From NCBI GenBank assembly GCA_028284155.1, contig JANQSF010000080.1, forward strand, positions 1 to 64,000: a stretch of DNA of 64,000 nucleotides, read 5' to 3'. The DNA is from Phycisphaeraceae bacterium (GTDB lineage Bacteria > Planctomycetota > Phycisphaerae > Phycisphaerales > Phycisphaeraceae). Both the position numbers and the translations under genes were made by a program. Under the pieces are notes generated by a model. It was not told where the DNA came from. It was given only the letters and a program-made list of their open reading frames with translations, and made no database searches. The stretch's first letter is position 1. The number at the start of each line of letters is the position of its first letter. This document shows positions 24,056 to 33,428 of this stretch, piece after piece.

Positions 24056-26899
24056 TCAATCTTCAGGTCGCAGGGCGTGAACGCCTCCGCGCAGCGGTGT
24101 GACAGGACGGTCCGGCTGGGGTGGTTCTTGTGGGCCGTGTATGGGCTTGAAACCGGCAGGCGCCCACGAGCGGATAAAGGCGACAATGTTGTCGATCTGA
24201 TGGGCATCCAGTTCGGCGACCCCTTCGGCTCCGCGCCCAAACGGTCGCATCGGGGTATGAGACCTGCCGCGGGCGATCGTCGCCTGCAGGAAGCCGTCTG
24301 ACGCCGCCATCAGGAAGTCACGGTTGTTCAGCGACGGCGCCCATCCTTCCAACCCGGTCGCGCCGTGACATCCGGCACAGTGACCCGCATAAAGCGTTTG
24401 ACCTTGCAGCAGGTCCGCCCCAATCACGTAACGGGGGGGTACATTCGTTGTCCCATGTTCCGGGCGGTTTCTCTCCCAACTGCGGATATAAGAGACAAGA
24501 TTGCGCATGTCTTCGGGCGACAGTTCGACGTTGCTTTGCGCGCCCTTGCCCATCGGACGCATCTCCGTGCCGTCCCTGCCCAACGCGATCGTCGCCAGGA
24601 GGTAGCCATCGGAAGCGGATCGGAGGAAATCAGGGTTGGCCAGTGCGCTCCCGGTGATCCCTTCGCCTTGCGTGCCGTGGCACGCCGCACAGGCCGAGCG
24701 GTAGATCAGTTCGCCGTGCTTCGGGATACCCATCCCCGGGCGCGACGTGACGGCCGGTCGTTCAAACTCCCATCGACGGATGAATGTAATCACATCTTCG
24801 ATCCGCGCATCGGTAATCTCGACCATCCCTTGCTGGCCTTTCAGGAACGCACGCATCTGCGTCCCGTGCTTGCCGTAACGCACCCAGTGACGCAACATGG
24901 CGTCGGATGCGCTGGCCAGAAACTCGGGGTTGTTCAGTTGTGGGCCGATCAGTCCCTCGCCGTTGCTTCCATGGCAACCGGCGCAGGTCTCGCGGAAGAG
25001 AACTTCGCCAGAGTCCCAGTCACCACGCGCCAACCAGGGCTCCAGCTTGGTCCGACGACCGTCGTTCCAACTCCGCATGAACGTAATCAGGTCAACGAGA
25101 TCCTCCTCGCCGAGGTGGCTCCAGGCAGGCATGGCTGTACCCGGCCTCCCTTTGACGATCGCGTCGTACAGATAGTCGTCACCGACAACCGAGAGAAAAC
25201 TGTCGTGATTCAGCGACGGGCCAATGCCGCCTTCGCCGTCGCTGCCGTGGCAATTGCCGCAATTCGCGCGATACAACGTCTTCCCGATGTGCAATTGACG
25301 CGTCGTTGGCGTCGAATTGGATGCAACCTTGTCCAGGACCTTACTCCTGTCGGGCGGCTGCTTCTGCCACGAACGGATGTAGGCCAACAGATCACTGACC
25401 TGCTGCGCGTTCAGGTGACGCCAGGACGGCATCGCCGTATTGGCCCGGCCGTGCACGATTGCCTTCGCAATGAACTCGTCCGACGCAATCGCCAGGAAAG
25501 ACGGCGATGCCAAGGACGGCCCAATGCCCCCATCCCCCTTTTGCCCGTGACAGGAAGCGCAGCGCAAGCGGAAGAGAGACCGTCCGTATCGGGCGACGCC
25601 ATCCGCCGCACTGATCTGTCGGATGTCCGGTCCGGGACCGGACCAAGCCCGAATGAAGGCGACCAGCCGTTCGATTTCCTTATCATCCAGGCCGCCCAGA
25701 TCGCGCGACCAGCCGATCATGTTCGTGCCGTGTCGGCCGTGACGGATGATGTGTCGCAGGTATTCGTCACTGGCGACGGACAGCGTGTCTGTGTTGTTGA
25801 TCGCGGGCGTCATCAACTCACGTGGCGGGTCGGCAAGCATCGCGAGCTGCGGATCCAGAACCGTGCTCCCCTGCCCTTGATTGCCGTGGCAACCACTGCA
25901 GAACATGCTGTAAAGCTGCTGCCCGGTTACGGGCGCGCCGCCGCCCCGATTCGGCGGAACAGGCGTGTAGGCGGCGGGCATCTGTTTACGACGCAAACTC
26001 AGCATGTACTGCGTCAGGTCCCGAGCCTGGCGGTCGGTCACGCCCATGTCGGGCATGAGCGTGCCTGGCACGACCTCGGCCGGGTTCTTGAAGTGCTCGA
26101 ACATCCACTGTTCAACGGTGTGCTCGCCTTGAATACGGGTAAAGTCGAAATCGTGTCGCGTCTTGTCGCCGACATGCGTGATGTCCGGGCCCAGGTTGCC
26201 GCCGCGGCCTCGGTATTCATGGCATCCAAGGCAACCCGAGTTCAACACAAGTTGCTTGCCTCGGCCGATCGCCCGCTCCGTCGGTCCGGACGAGCCGGGA
26301 ACGGACGACGCCAACTCGGCCTGTCTCAACGGCGTCGCCGGTTGCGATGCGCCGGCGATGTAAAGATCAGACGCGCCGCCGTAAAGGTCGTTTTCGTAGT
26401 GACATCGTCCACAACTGGTGTAAGTGGTTTCCCCCCGCAGCAGCGGCGACGTGGCATGGGCGATCTCGCCGTGGGCCGCGTCCTTCGTCGTGGCGCGTCC
26501 CTGGCCATCGTGGCAGACGGTGCACCCGAACTTCGAGATCGGATGCGACTCCAACAAATCCCCGCTGTGGGCTTGCAGCGGCTGCATGGCACTAGCCTGG
26601 GAGGGATCCTCCATGGCGACATGGCAAGTAACACACCGATCAATTCGGCCCAACTGCGGCAGGAAGACCTGCTTGTGAGAGATCTCATAACGCTCTGCCG
26701 CCGCCCGTGCCTGATCGTTGGGAGCGTTCTCGATCAATGCCGCGCGGTACGCCATTTGATGTCGGCGCGAGTCGCCCGCCAGATTCTCTTCGAATGCCGC
26801 CAACAAGAGAATCACAAGCGACACGACCGACGAGATGAGCAGTATCACCTTCAGTCGCAATACGTAGATACTCTGTGACCCGTCATCCATGTCAGGCAT
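24056..26899 (-). CDS. Membrane-anchored decahaem cytochrome c with six tandem monohaem domains
   Basis: A 947-residue protein with one TM helix (about 14-35), so it is anchored and faces the periplasm. Ten CxxCH sites are present, starting at residues 89, 126, 163, 223, 334, 447, 547, 639, 737 and 841. The first three lie in an N-terminal multihaem region. Sites five to ten belong to six tandem class I-like cytochrome domains of about 95-110 residues, each with CHG, a GP(S/Q)L-type segment, FLxxASD and a terminal F(I/M)RSW motif. Several domains have a TAMP or similar Met for the distal ligand. It lies between cytochrome b and napA, so it probably conducts electrons from the Rieske/b complex to NapA. 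The ATG at 26899 is 14 bp after the cytochrome b stop; the frame is open further but reads as shadow. Confidence 0.88.
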   Translation of the reverse strand: MPDMDDGSQSIYVLRLKVILLISSVVSLVILLLAAFEENLAGDSRRHQMAYRAALIENAPNDQARAAAERYEISHKQVFLPQLGRIDRCVTCHVAMEDPSQASAMQPLQAHSGDLLESHPISKFGCTVCHDGQGRATTKDAAHGEIAHATSPLLRGETTYTSCGRCHYENDLYGGASDLYIAGASQPATPLRQAELASSVPGSSGPTERAIGRGKQLVLNSGCLGCHEYRGRGGNLGPDITHVGDKTRHDFDFTRIQGEHTVEQWMFEHFKNPAEVVPGTLMPDMGVTDRQARDLTQYMLSLRRKQMPAAYTPVPPNRGGGAPVTGQQLYSMFCSGCHGNQGQGSTVLDPQLAMLADPPRELMTPAINNTDTLSVASDEYLRHIIRHGRHGTNMIGWSRDLGGLDDKEIERLVAFIRAWSGPGPDIRQISAADGVARYGRSLFRLRCASCHGQKGDGGIGPSLASPSFLAIASDEFIAKAIVHGRANTAMPSWRHLNAQQVSDLLAYIRSWQKQPPDRSKVLDKVASNSTPTTRQLHIGKTLYRANCGNCHGSDGEGGIGPSLNHDSFLSVVGDDYLYDAIVKGRPGTAMPAWSHLGEEDLVDLITFMRSWNDGRRTKLEPWLARGDWDSGEVLFRETCAGCHGSNGEGLIGPQLNNPEFLASASDAMLRHWVRYGKHGTQMRAFLKGQQGMVEITDARIEDVITFIRRWEFERPAVTSRPGMGIPKHGELIYRSACAACHGTQGEGITGSALANPDFLRSASDGYLLATIALGRDGTEMRPMGKGAQSNVELSPEDMRNLVSYIRSWERNRPEHGTTNVPPRYVIGADLLQGQTLYAGHCAGCHGATGLEGWAPSLNNRDFLMAASDGFLQATIARGRSHTPMRPFGRGAEGVAELDAHQIDNIVAFIRSWAPAGFKPIHGPQEPPQPDRPVTPLRGGVHALRPED

Positions 26900-26913
26900 T
26901 CCTGATCCGGTCG

Positions 26914-28527
26914 TCAGTGCGTCGGCCAATCGCTGGTCGTCCAATAGAACTCCCAATTCGGGCCGCGGTGAACCGTGGCGAAATAGGTCATGATCACAAA
27001 GGCAATGATGAAGCACGTAAACAGCGCGATGGCGCCGTACCGCGTGGACTGTGTGCGCCGCACCGTTGCGACGGACCAGAGCGCGAAGATCGCGACCAAC
27101 ACCGTGCCGGGGTTGAACAGCGTGATGACGATTTGCGGGATATCGGGATACCAGTTGCGAAGCCAGCCGTACCTGACCGTCAAGGCGAGCATGACGATCG
27201 TCACGACGGCGGTAAAGATCGCGGTGTAGATCGCGACCCGCCGCCCGTCTCGACCGCTGAACCAACGCCCCGGCTCTTCCTTCTCACGGTCCAGGTACGG
27301 GATCAAGGCGAGGCCGATGACCACAATCGCGGGGATGCCAACACCACCGGCGAACGCGGAATAACTGACCAATTCCTGAAGGCCCAGGAAGTACCAGGGC
27401 GCCTTGGCGGGGTTCTCAGGCACGGCTGGATTGGCCATCTCCGTCAGCGGAGCGTCGAAGAAGTAGCCCAGGATCAACATCACCATCACGGTCAACATCG
27501 ACAGCGCAGCGATCGCATAAAGGGCGTTGGGATAAGCCGGCACGGTGTTCGCCAGTTCCTTGTCGACCGCCGGCGTCTTGCCCGGAACGACCGCCATCAA
27601 CCCCCATGTCTTGCTCGAGCCCGCCGCCTTGCGTTCCCCCGGCGGCGTCGCGGGGATCCGTTCCGCGGGGCGTGCCAGACCGCCGTCCTTACGGATTCGC
27701 CAGAAGTGCAGGGCGATCACAAGCGCCGTGGCTAGCGGGAGTACCACACAATGCAGCACGTAGAAGCGTGTCAGCGCCTCCTGCCCCACATAGTGCGCTC
27801 CCAACAGCAACTCCTTTTGAGCCCCCCCCACGTCGAACGACTGAGTAATGCCTAGCGCATCGGTGATCTCGCGTGGCGATTGAGCGATGTTGGCGCCGAT
27901 GGTGATCGCCCAGAACGCCAATTGATCCCACGGCAGCAGATAGCCCGTAAAACTGAGGAACAGTGTGAGGACGAACAACATCATCCCCAACACCCAGTTG
28001 ATCTCTCGTGGCTTCTTGTAAGCAGACGTGTAGAACACGCGGGCCATATGCAGGATGACGCAGGCAACCATCCCGTGTGCCGACCAACGATGGATATTGC
28101 GCATGAATCGCCCCGTCGGGACGACGTACATGATGTCCTGCATCGAGTTGTAAGCCTCGTTGACATCCGGCTTGTAATAGATCATCAGCAGCACGCCCGT
28201 GATGACCAGGATGATGAAGAGCACCATCGTGATCACGCCCAACCCGAGCGTCGTTGAGAAACGCAGCGAATGAAGGTGGATGCGTACGGACAGGATGTGC
28301 AGGAAGAAGTTGCTTGTGACCGTCTGCGAACGAGCGCGGTCGGATGTCGGGGCGCCGTGCCGGACGATCGAATCTCGGATCGCGCGCGGCGCACGCAGGA
28401 GATTCCGCGTGTAGTCGCGGATGGCCCCGGGGTCGCCTGCTCGCCGCTCATGGCGGCCCTCACCGCCGACGCGCTCCCGCCGCGTCTCGTCCTGCTGAGC
28501 GGGTGGTTTTGTGGGTGCATCAGGCAT
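26914..28527 (-). CDS. Cytochrome b of a Rieske/b complex, b6 and subunit IV-like parts fused
   Basis: A 537-residue integral membrane protein. The N-terminal ~70 residues are hydrophilic. The first half is cytochrome b6-like, with haem-ligand histidines H146 and H160 (IHRWSAH, ILHMARV) and H259 and H274 (VLHCVV, ALHFWR). The second half resembles subunit IV, with [12 protein letters not shown] in the position of the PEWY loop. Two or three additional TM helices follow at the C-terminus. The protein is expected to oxidise quinol and split electrons between the Rieske protein and the b haems. It lies 26 bp after the Rieske gene and 14 bp before the decahaem gene. The ATG at 28527 is used; the frame upstream is shadow sequence. 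Confidence 0.9.
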   Translation of the reverse strand: MPDAPTKPPAQQDETRRERVGGEGRHERRAGDPGAIRDYTRNLLRAPRAIRDSIVRHGAPTSDRARSQTVTSNFFLHILSVRIHLHSLRFSTTLGLGVITMVLFIILVITGVLLMIYYKPDVNEAYNSMQDIMYVVPTGRFMRNIHRWSAHGMVACVILHMARVFYTSAYKKPREINWVLGMMLFVLTLFLSFTGYLLPWDQLAFWAITIGANIAQSPREITDALGITQSFDVGGAQKELLLGAHYVGQEALTRFYVLHCVVLPLATALVIALHFWRIRKDGGLARPAERIPATPPGERKAAGSSKTWGLMAVVPGKTPAVDKELANTVPAYPNALYAIAALSMLTVMVMLILGYFFDAPLTEMANPAVPENPAKAPWYFLGLQELVSYSAFAGGVGIPAIVVIGLALIPYLDREKEEPGRWFSGRDGRRVAIYTAIFTAVVTIVMLALTVRYGWLRNWYPDIPQIVITLFNPGTVLVAIFALWSVATVRRTQSTRYGAIALFTCFIIAFVIMTYFATVHRGPNWEFYWTTSDWPTH

Positions 28528-28553
28528 CGCGTGCTCCGATGATCGAACCCTGT

Positions 28554-29084
28554 TCACACAGGTTTCGTCTCCAGCATGAGACGGGTTCCCGGCGCAACAG
28601 TCCGCGTCTTGTCCACCACGATCTGGCCGTCTGCCGACACGCTCAATTCCAACCACGGCAACCCGCCGGGGGCCGGCCCGGCGACCACCGCGCCGTCCGC
28701 CTCGAACACCGACCCGTGACAGGGACACAGAAAACTCCCGTCCTCCTCACGCATGGCCACGCAACCGAGATGCGTGCAAACGGCAGACAACGCGTACATC
28801 CCGCCGTCCTCCTCGCGTACGATCCAGACACTTGCCTCTTTCAGGTTGGTTGTCGACCCGAGCGGAAACGCGTCCGGCTTGCCCAGTTTCATGCGCGATT
28901 GGGACTCGGGAAAGACTGACGGCATGGGCAGTCGGAGCGCGCCGATGAGGGCGACGACAAACGTCCCCAACGCCGAACAGATCGCCACCAGCCCCAGCCA
29001 GTCGCGCCGACTCTCAGCGGGCGCGAATCGCGGACTAGCCTCGAGCGACTCAGCAGTTTGAGTTTCGGGTGGTGAGTCGGACAT
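28554..29084 (-). CDS. Rieske [2Fe-2S] iron-sulfur protein
   Basis: A 176-residue protein with one N-terminal TM helix (about 28-50) and a C-terminal Rieske fold. The cluster ligands are C103 and H105 (CTHLGC) and C120 and H123 (CPCHGS); C108 and C122 would form the usual disulfide. It receives the high-potential electron from quinol oxidation and hands it to a cytochrome, here probably the decahaem protein. It lies between the FAD oxidoreductase (45 bp) and the cytochrome b gene (26 bp). The ATG at 29084 gives MSDSPPE; the frame is open 14 codons more. Confidence 0.93.
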   Translation of the reverse strand: MSDSPPETQTAESLEASPRFAPAESRRDWLGLVAICSALGTFVVALIGALRLPMPSVFPESQSRMKLGKPDAFPLGSTTNLKEASVWIVREEDGGMYALSAVCTHLGCVAMREEDGSFLCPCHGSVFEADGAVVAGPAPGGLPWLELSVSADGQIVVDKTRTVAPGTRLMLETKPV

Positions 29085-29129
29085 GGTCGATTCCCATCGG
29101 GGTGACGCCGCCTCGCAATCACACATCCA

Positions 29130-31025
29130 TCACGACGCAACAGTCACCGGCTCCCAGTTGCCGGAACAAGTCATCCGCTCCATGGTGATCGCGTCCACCG
29201 GGCATCGCTCGGCGCAGAGCGCGCAACGGATACAGGTCGACTCATCCTTGATGATCGCCGACGTATTCTGAATCTCGTCGGGGTCAACACGGTCGTTCAA
29301 CAGCGCCCGCAGTGACTCACCACCGTCCAGATCACTCAACGACACCAGTCTCAGACACAACTCCGGGCACACGTCGGCACAACCACCGCACAACACGCAC
29401 TTGTCGGAGTCGAAGATGGTGTTGACCCCGCAATCGAGACATCGACCAGCCTCGCATCGAGCCATTTCCACTGAATAGCCCGACTCGACGACCGCGTCCT
29501 GCGCCCGAACACGCTCAGCCGCTTCGACCTGAGGAATACCGACGCGTGCGTGCTTTTCGTAATCCGCCTCGCGGCGATAGTCGAGCAGCGGCAGATGCAA
29601 CACGGTCTGCGTGTGTGCCAACCGTTCCCCGCTGAGAAACTCATGCACGCGTCGCGCCACCTTCTTGCCGCTGGCAACGGCATCGATCAGCAGACGCGGG
29701 CCATAAGCGATGTCACCGGCGACGAACACGTCGGGCGCGCTCGTCGTTAGGTTTTCAGGATCGCAATCAAGCAGCCCACGATCCGTCTTGTGGACGTCAC
29801 TATCCTCCGGCACAAACGAGAGGTCCGGCCGCTGTCCGATTGACCACAGGACGGTGTCCGCCTCGATGGTGCGCGTCTGAGTCTCGTCAAACTGTGGATT
29901 GAATCGGCCTTTTTCGTCGAAGACGCGCGTGACCCGTTTGAACCGCACTCCGGTGACCCGCCCTTCGTCGTCACGCAGGATTTGCTCCGGCCCCCACCGG
30001 TGGTGTCGGACCACGCCTTCTTCGTCACCCTCGATGATCTCCGCGTCGTCCGCCGGCAACTCTTCCAGGCTCTCCAGCGAAACAAGACTCACCCGCGTCC
30101 CCGATGTCTGCCGCAACACCGTGCGCGAGACATCGATCCCCGATTGCCGAATGACCGACCGCGTGACGTCGTACGCCACATTGCCGCCACCCACGACGAC
30201 GACTCGCCGACCGAGTTTGACAGGTCGTCCCAGCGCGACGTCTCGCAGAAACTCGATGCCGCCGAGAACGTCTGGGCCTTCAGCGCCGGGAATCTCCAAC
30301 TGGCGAGACCGCTTTGCGCCTACCGCAATGACCGTCGCCTCGTGATCGTGACGGATTTGCTCAAACTCAACATCCTTGCCCACCTCCACGCCACAGCGAA
30401 ACTCGACACCGAGCGCTTCGATGACCTCCACCTCGGCCTTGATCAGATCGCGCGGCAGGCGATAGGCGGGGATACCGACGGCCAGCATGCCGGCCGGCAC
30501 GGGCTCCAGTTCGAAAACGATCGGGCGGTAACCGAGCAACGCCAAGTCGTGCGCTGCCGCGAGGCCCGCCGGCCCAGAGCCGACGATGGCGACGCGCGGA
30601 CCGTCCCGATCCGGCGCATCCAGGCGGGTAAGCAATCGTCTTAGACTGGTGAGTTCTTCCTCACCGGCACATTCACGATCCGGCGCATTCAGGACACGTT
30701 TGAGAAGGTCCAGTGGACGGAACCGGCGCGCCTCCGTCCCGTGTCGCTCCGTAACGAACCGCTTCAGTGCGCGGATGGAAACGGGCTCATCCAGGTTGCC
30801 ACGCCGGCAAGCGGCCTCACACGGCGCACCACACACACGTCCACAAATGCTTGCAAGTGGATTGGGGCCGCGGGCGATCAGATAAGCCGACTCGTCATCG
30901 CCACGAGCGATGGCTCGCACATATCCCCGGGCGTCGGTGTGTACAGGACAAGCGTCTTGGCAACGGACCTGGCGACGCCAATAGGCTTCATCGGGAACTT
31001 CAATCTGAATCCGTTCATCCGACAT
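29130..31025 (-). CDS. FAD/NAD(P)-binding Fe-S oxidoreductase, glutamate-synthase small-subunit type
   Basis: A 631-residue cytoplasmic-type protein and first gene of the nitrate-reductase operon. The N-terminus has a DPYD-type [4Fe-4S] region (C22, C26 in CQDACPVH, then CGRVCGAPCEAAC). An FAD Rossmann motif (VGSGPAGLAAAHD) and a second dinucleotide motif (VVGGGNVAYDV) follow, with GDIAYGPRL in the FAD-binding region. The C-terminus adds CLDCG and two ferredoxin-type motifs, CVLCGGCADVCP and CIRCALCAERCP. The enzyme would exchange electrons between NAD(P)H and Fe-S centres. Rieske/b complexes of anammox planctomycetes have been reported with NAD(P) oxidoreductase-like subunits, so this may be the NAD(P) module of the adjacent complex. 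A free-standing glutamate synthase subunit is less likely, as no large subunit is present. Confidence 0.82.
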   Translation of the reverse strand: MSDERIQIEVPDEAYWRRQVRCQDACPVHTDARGYVRAIARGDDESAYLIARGPNPLASICGRVCGAPCEAACRRGNLDEPVSIRALKRFVTERHGTEARRFRPLDLLKRVLNAPDRECAGEEELTSLRRLLTRLDAPDRDGPRVAIVGSGPAGLAAAHDLALLGYRPIVFELEPVPAGMLAVGIPAYRLPRDLIKAEVEVIEALGVEFRCGVEVGKDVEFEQIRHDHEATVIAVGAKRSRQLEIPGAEGPDVLGGIEFLRDVALGRPVKLGRRVVVVGGGNVAYDVTRSVIRQSGIDVSRTVLRQTSGTRVSLVSLESLEELPADDAEIIEGDEEGVVRHHRWGPEQILRDDEGRVTGVRFKRVTRVFDEKGRFNPQFDETQTRTIEADTVLWSIGQRPDLSFVPEDSDVHKTDRGLLDCDPENLTTSAPDVFVAGDIAYGPRLLIDAVASGKKVARRVHEFLSGERLAHTQTVLHLPLLDYRREADYEKHARVGIPQVEAAERVRAQDAVVESGYSVEMARCEAGRCLDCGVNTIFDSDKCVLCGGCADVCPELCLRLVSLSDLDGGESLRALLNDRVDPDEIQNTSAIIKDESTCIRCALCAERCPVDAITMERMTCSGNWEPVTVAS

Positions 31026-31121
31026 GGGCTAACGCCGGGATGAAGTTTGTCACGGGTGCTCCACGCACCAGAGGCCTCCACCGACGCGGCCAAACAGGCC
31101 CGAGCCAGCATGACACACGTG

Positions 31122-31150
31122 AATATAATGGATAAATCGGTCGATTTGTC
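31122..31150. promoter_or_regulatory. Palindrome in the nap/rrf2 divergent region, probable Rrf2 operator
   Basis: AAATCGGTCGATTT (31134-31147) has perfect 6-bp arms and extends imperfectly to 31131-31150 (GATAAATC...GATTTGTC). It lies directly upstream of a possible -10 for the nitrate-reductase operon (TATATT on the minus strand, 31122-31127). A further half-site-like CGATTTGTGGATAAA begins near 31160. The 255-bp interval is markedly AT-richer than its neighbours. Binding by the adjacent Rrf2 protein is inference. Confidence 0.45.
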
Positions 31151-31280
31151 TTAAATTCTCGATTTGTGGATAAAAAAGTGCCCTTACGGACCCAAGCTGA
31201 CAACAAGACCCTATATAACATGGTGTTACGAAAAGCACTGAGCCGGCACAATTTCGGAGCCGTACCAAGGGAGCGCTGGC

Positions 31281-31733
31281 ATGCCATCCGTCATTTCACA
31301 GACCGCGGAGTACGCCCTTCGGGCGGTTGCCGCGCTCGCCCAGGAGCCCGATCACCCGCTCACAGCCCAGCAAATCGCGGCCAGGACGCAAGTTCCCCTC
31401 GACTACTTGCGCAAGGTCATGCGGTTGCTGACGCGAGCCGGATTGGTGCGCGGACAGCGAGGCGCACGCGGTGGGTTCTCACTCGCCCGCAGCACCTCAC
31501 AGGTAAGTGTGCTGGATGTGGTCAATGCCATCGACCCAGTCGAACGGATCAGGTCGTGCCCGCTGGCAATCGGGAGCCACGGGACCAATCTGTGCGCTCT
31601 TCACCGGCGGCTTGACGACGCCATTGCCCGCGTCGAACAGGCCTTCGCCCAGACAACCATCGCCGAAATACTCGATGATCAGAACCCCGCGACCCCGCTC
31701 TGCGAATCCACCGAATCCACCGAACCCACTTGA
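31281..31733 (+). CDS. Rrf2-family transcriptional regulator with two of three cluster cysteines
   Basis: A 150-residue regulator of the Rrf2 family, which includes NsrR (nitric oxide sensor) and IscR (Fe-S sensor). The N-terminal winged helix reads ISQTAEYALRAVAAL, then QIAARTQVPLDYLRKVM and GARGGFSLAR. NsrR of Streptomyces uses Cys93, Cys99 and Cys105; here Cys93 and Cys105 are present at the same numbers, but position 99 is Ser and is followed by His100. A [2Fe-2S] or altered [4Fe-4S] cluster is possible. GGGAG precedes the ATG. It is divergent from the nitrate-reductase operon and upstream of cupin, sufS and sufU, so control of nitrate respiration and Fe-S assembly in response to NO or cluster status is likely (inference). 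The C-terminal tail is repetitive (STESTEPT). Confidence 0.88.
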   Translation: MPSVISQTAEYALRAVAALAQEPDHPLTAQQIAARTQVPLDYLRKVMRLLTRAGLVRGQRGARGGFSLARSTSQVSVLDVVNAIDPVERIRSCPLAIGSHGTNLCALHRRLDDAIARVEQAFAQTTIAEILDDQNPATPLCESTESTEPT

Positions 31734-31809
31734 CCTGAACCGATCGACTTGCAAGTTCATCGAATCAATCAGTAACGTACCTCTCTTGTATGCACGGAGA
31801 CACCATCGC

Positions 31810-32145
31810 ATGGCTACTTGCCTGTTCTCAACGCAGTCCACCGGCCAGGCCAACCTTCTGGAATTGGTGACTGTCGAGCCCGATGGGATCGTCAGCAAAC
31901 CGCTGATGGAAACACGCGGCGCGAAGGTCCTGTTGTTTGCCCTCGATGCCGGGCAGGAACTCAGCGAGCATACTTCCGCCTACGCCGCCTCTGTACACGT
32001 GCTCGACGGTCGAGTTCAACTGCTAGTCAACGGAAAGGAACACGCGCTCGGCGTCAACGATTTCTTGGTCATGCCGGCACAGGCACCTCACTCTGTCATT
32101 GCCGAATCCGCCACCCGGATGCTCCTGACACTGTTCATTGAGTAG
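31810..32145 (+). CDS. Small cupin-domain protein
   Basis: A 111-residue single-domain cupin. The region around residues 45-85 fits the conserved cupin motifs, with HTSAYAASVHVLDG followed by HALGVNDFLVMPAQAPHSV. The first motif has one clear His and lacks the full HxH pair, so metal binding may be weak or different. Small cupins of this type near Rrf2 regulators and in denitrification clusters are often anti-oxidant or NO-related proteins of unknown activity. It begins 76 bp after the Rrf2 gene and 50 bp before sufS, on the same strand. The ATG at 31810 has GGAG about ten bases upstream. Confidence 0.78.
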   Translation: MATCLFSTQSTGQANLLELVTVEPDGIVSKPLMETRGAKVLLFALDAGQELSEHTSAYAASVHVLDGRVQLLVNGKEHALGVNDFLVMPAQAPHSVIAESATRMLLTLFIE

Positions 32146-32195
32146 ACAACGCACCCCCACAATGACCTCTCGTTTAAACGGGGTACTTCCAGAAC

Positions 32196-33428
32196 ATGCA
32201 AACCGCCACGGACATCAACCGAGGCCTTCAACGGGACGACTTCCCACTCCTTGGCCGTGTAGTACATGGCAAGCCGCTGGCTTATCTGGACAGCGCGGCG
32301 ACAACCCAGAAACCGAACGCGGTGATTGAGGCCATTGACGCTTTCTATCGAGAAACGAACGCAAACGTTCATCGTGGATTGCACCGACTTGCGCAAGAGG
32401 CGACGGATCTGTACGAAGGAGCCAGAGCGGATGTGCGGGAGCATCTGAACGCCAATGACACACGAGAAATCGTGTTTGTCCGCGGCACGACCGAAGCGAT
32501 CAATCTAGTTGCTCAATCGTATCTGCGACCAAGGGCCACATCCGGTGACGAGGTCATCGTCACGGAAATGGAGCATCACGCAAACATCGTTCCGTGGCAG
32601 ATTGTCGGCGACATGATCGGAGTACGTTTGCGGGTCGTGCCGATCGACAACGACGGCCAGATCGATCTCGAAGCCTTTGAGCGATTGCTGAACCCGCGCA
32701 CCCGCCTGGTCGCGGTAACACACGTTTCGAATGTGCTCGGCACGATCAACCCGGTCAAGACCATAATCAAAATGACACGGCAGACCGGGGCGGCCGTACT
32801 CGTCGACGGCGCTCAGGCCGTACCGCACATGCCCGTCGACTTGCAGGACCTCGACTGCGATTTCTATACCCTATCGGGCCATAAGACATTTGGCCCAACC
32901 GGTATCGGTGTGCTGTTTGGCAAGGCCGAGTTGCTTAACGCGATGCCGCCATACCAAGGCGGCGGGGACATGATTCAATCCGTCACCTGGGAAGGCACGA
33001 CATTCAAAGACGCACCGGCCCGATTCGAGGCAGGCACGCCTCATATCGCCGGCGCGGTCGGACTCGCCGCTGCGCTGGGCTACCTCCGGTCGGTCGGGTA
33101 CGAGCACATCGCGAAGCAAGAGCAGAGCTTGTTGGCTTATGCAACAGCCCGACTCCAGGCGTTACCCGGCTTGCGATTAATCGGTACCGCCGACCACAAG
33201 GCCGCTGTCTTGTCGTTCGTGCTGGACGGCGTGCACCCGCATGACGTGGCGACCGTGCTTGACGCACACGGCGTTGCCACGCGGGCCGGTCATCACTGTG
33301 CCCAACCACTGATGCGACGATTCGGTGTTCCCGCGACAACCCGGGCGTCGCTAGCCTTCTATAACAGCCAATCCGATCTCGACGCCCTGATCACGGGGAT
33401 TGAATCAGCGAGGGAGATGTTCCAGTGA
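32196..33428 (+). CDS. sufS: Cysteine desulfurase SufS
   Basis: A 410-residue PLP-dependent enzyme that takes sulfur from cysteine for Fe-S cluster assembly. The PLP lysine is Lys230 in SGHKTFGPTG. The persulfide-forming Cys368 lies in RAGHHCAQP, the SufS (type II) pattern. The ATEAINLVAQS-like region and EMEHHANIVPW are also typical. The next gene, sufU, overlaps its stop by four bases, so the pair is translationally coupled. The sufBCD scaffold genes are not present in the window. Confidence 0.94.
   Translation: MQTATDINRGLQRDDFPLLGRVVHGKPLAYLDSAATTQKPNAVIEAIDAFYRETNANVHRGLHRLAQEATDLYEGARADVREHLNANDTREIVFVRGTTEAINLVAQSYLRPRATSGDEVIVTEMEHHANIVPWQIVGDMIGVRLRVVPIDNDGQIDLEAFERLLNPRTRLVAVTHVSNVLGTINPVKTIIKMTRQTGAAVLVDGAQAVPHMPVDLQDLDCDFYTLSGHKTFGPTGIGVLFGKAELLNAMPPYQGGGDMIQSVTWEGTTFKDAPARFEAGTPHIAGAVGLAAALGYLRSVGYEHIAKQEQSLLAYATARLQALPGLRLIGTADHKAAVLSFVLDGVHPHDVATVLDAHGVATRAGHHCAQPLMRRFGVPATTRASLAFYNSQSDLDALITGIESAREMFQ

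Noticed and set aside
24365..26878. An 837-codon open frame on the plus strand opposite the decahaem cytochrome gene
   Set aside because: It is antisense to a gene with ten haem motifs and shows no recognisable domain. Such long frames are common opposite GC-rich genes.
29130..31025. Small subunit of glutamate synthase
   Set aside because: No large subunit is encoded nearby, extra C-terminal ferredoxin motifs are present, and the gene begins a respiratory operon.
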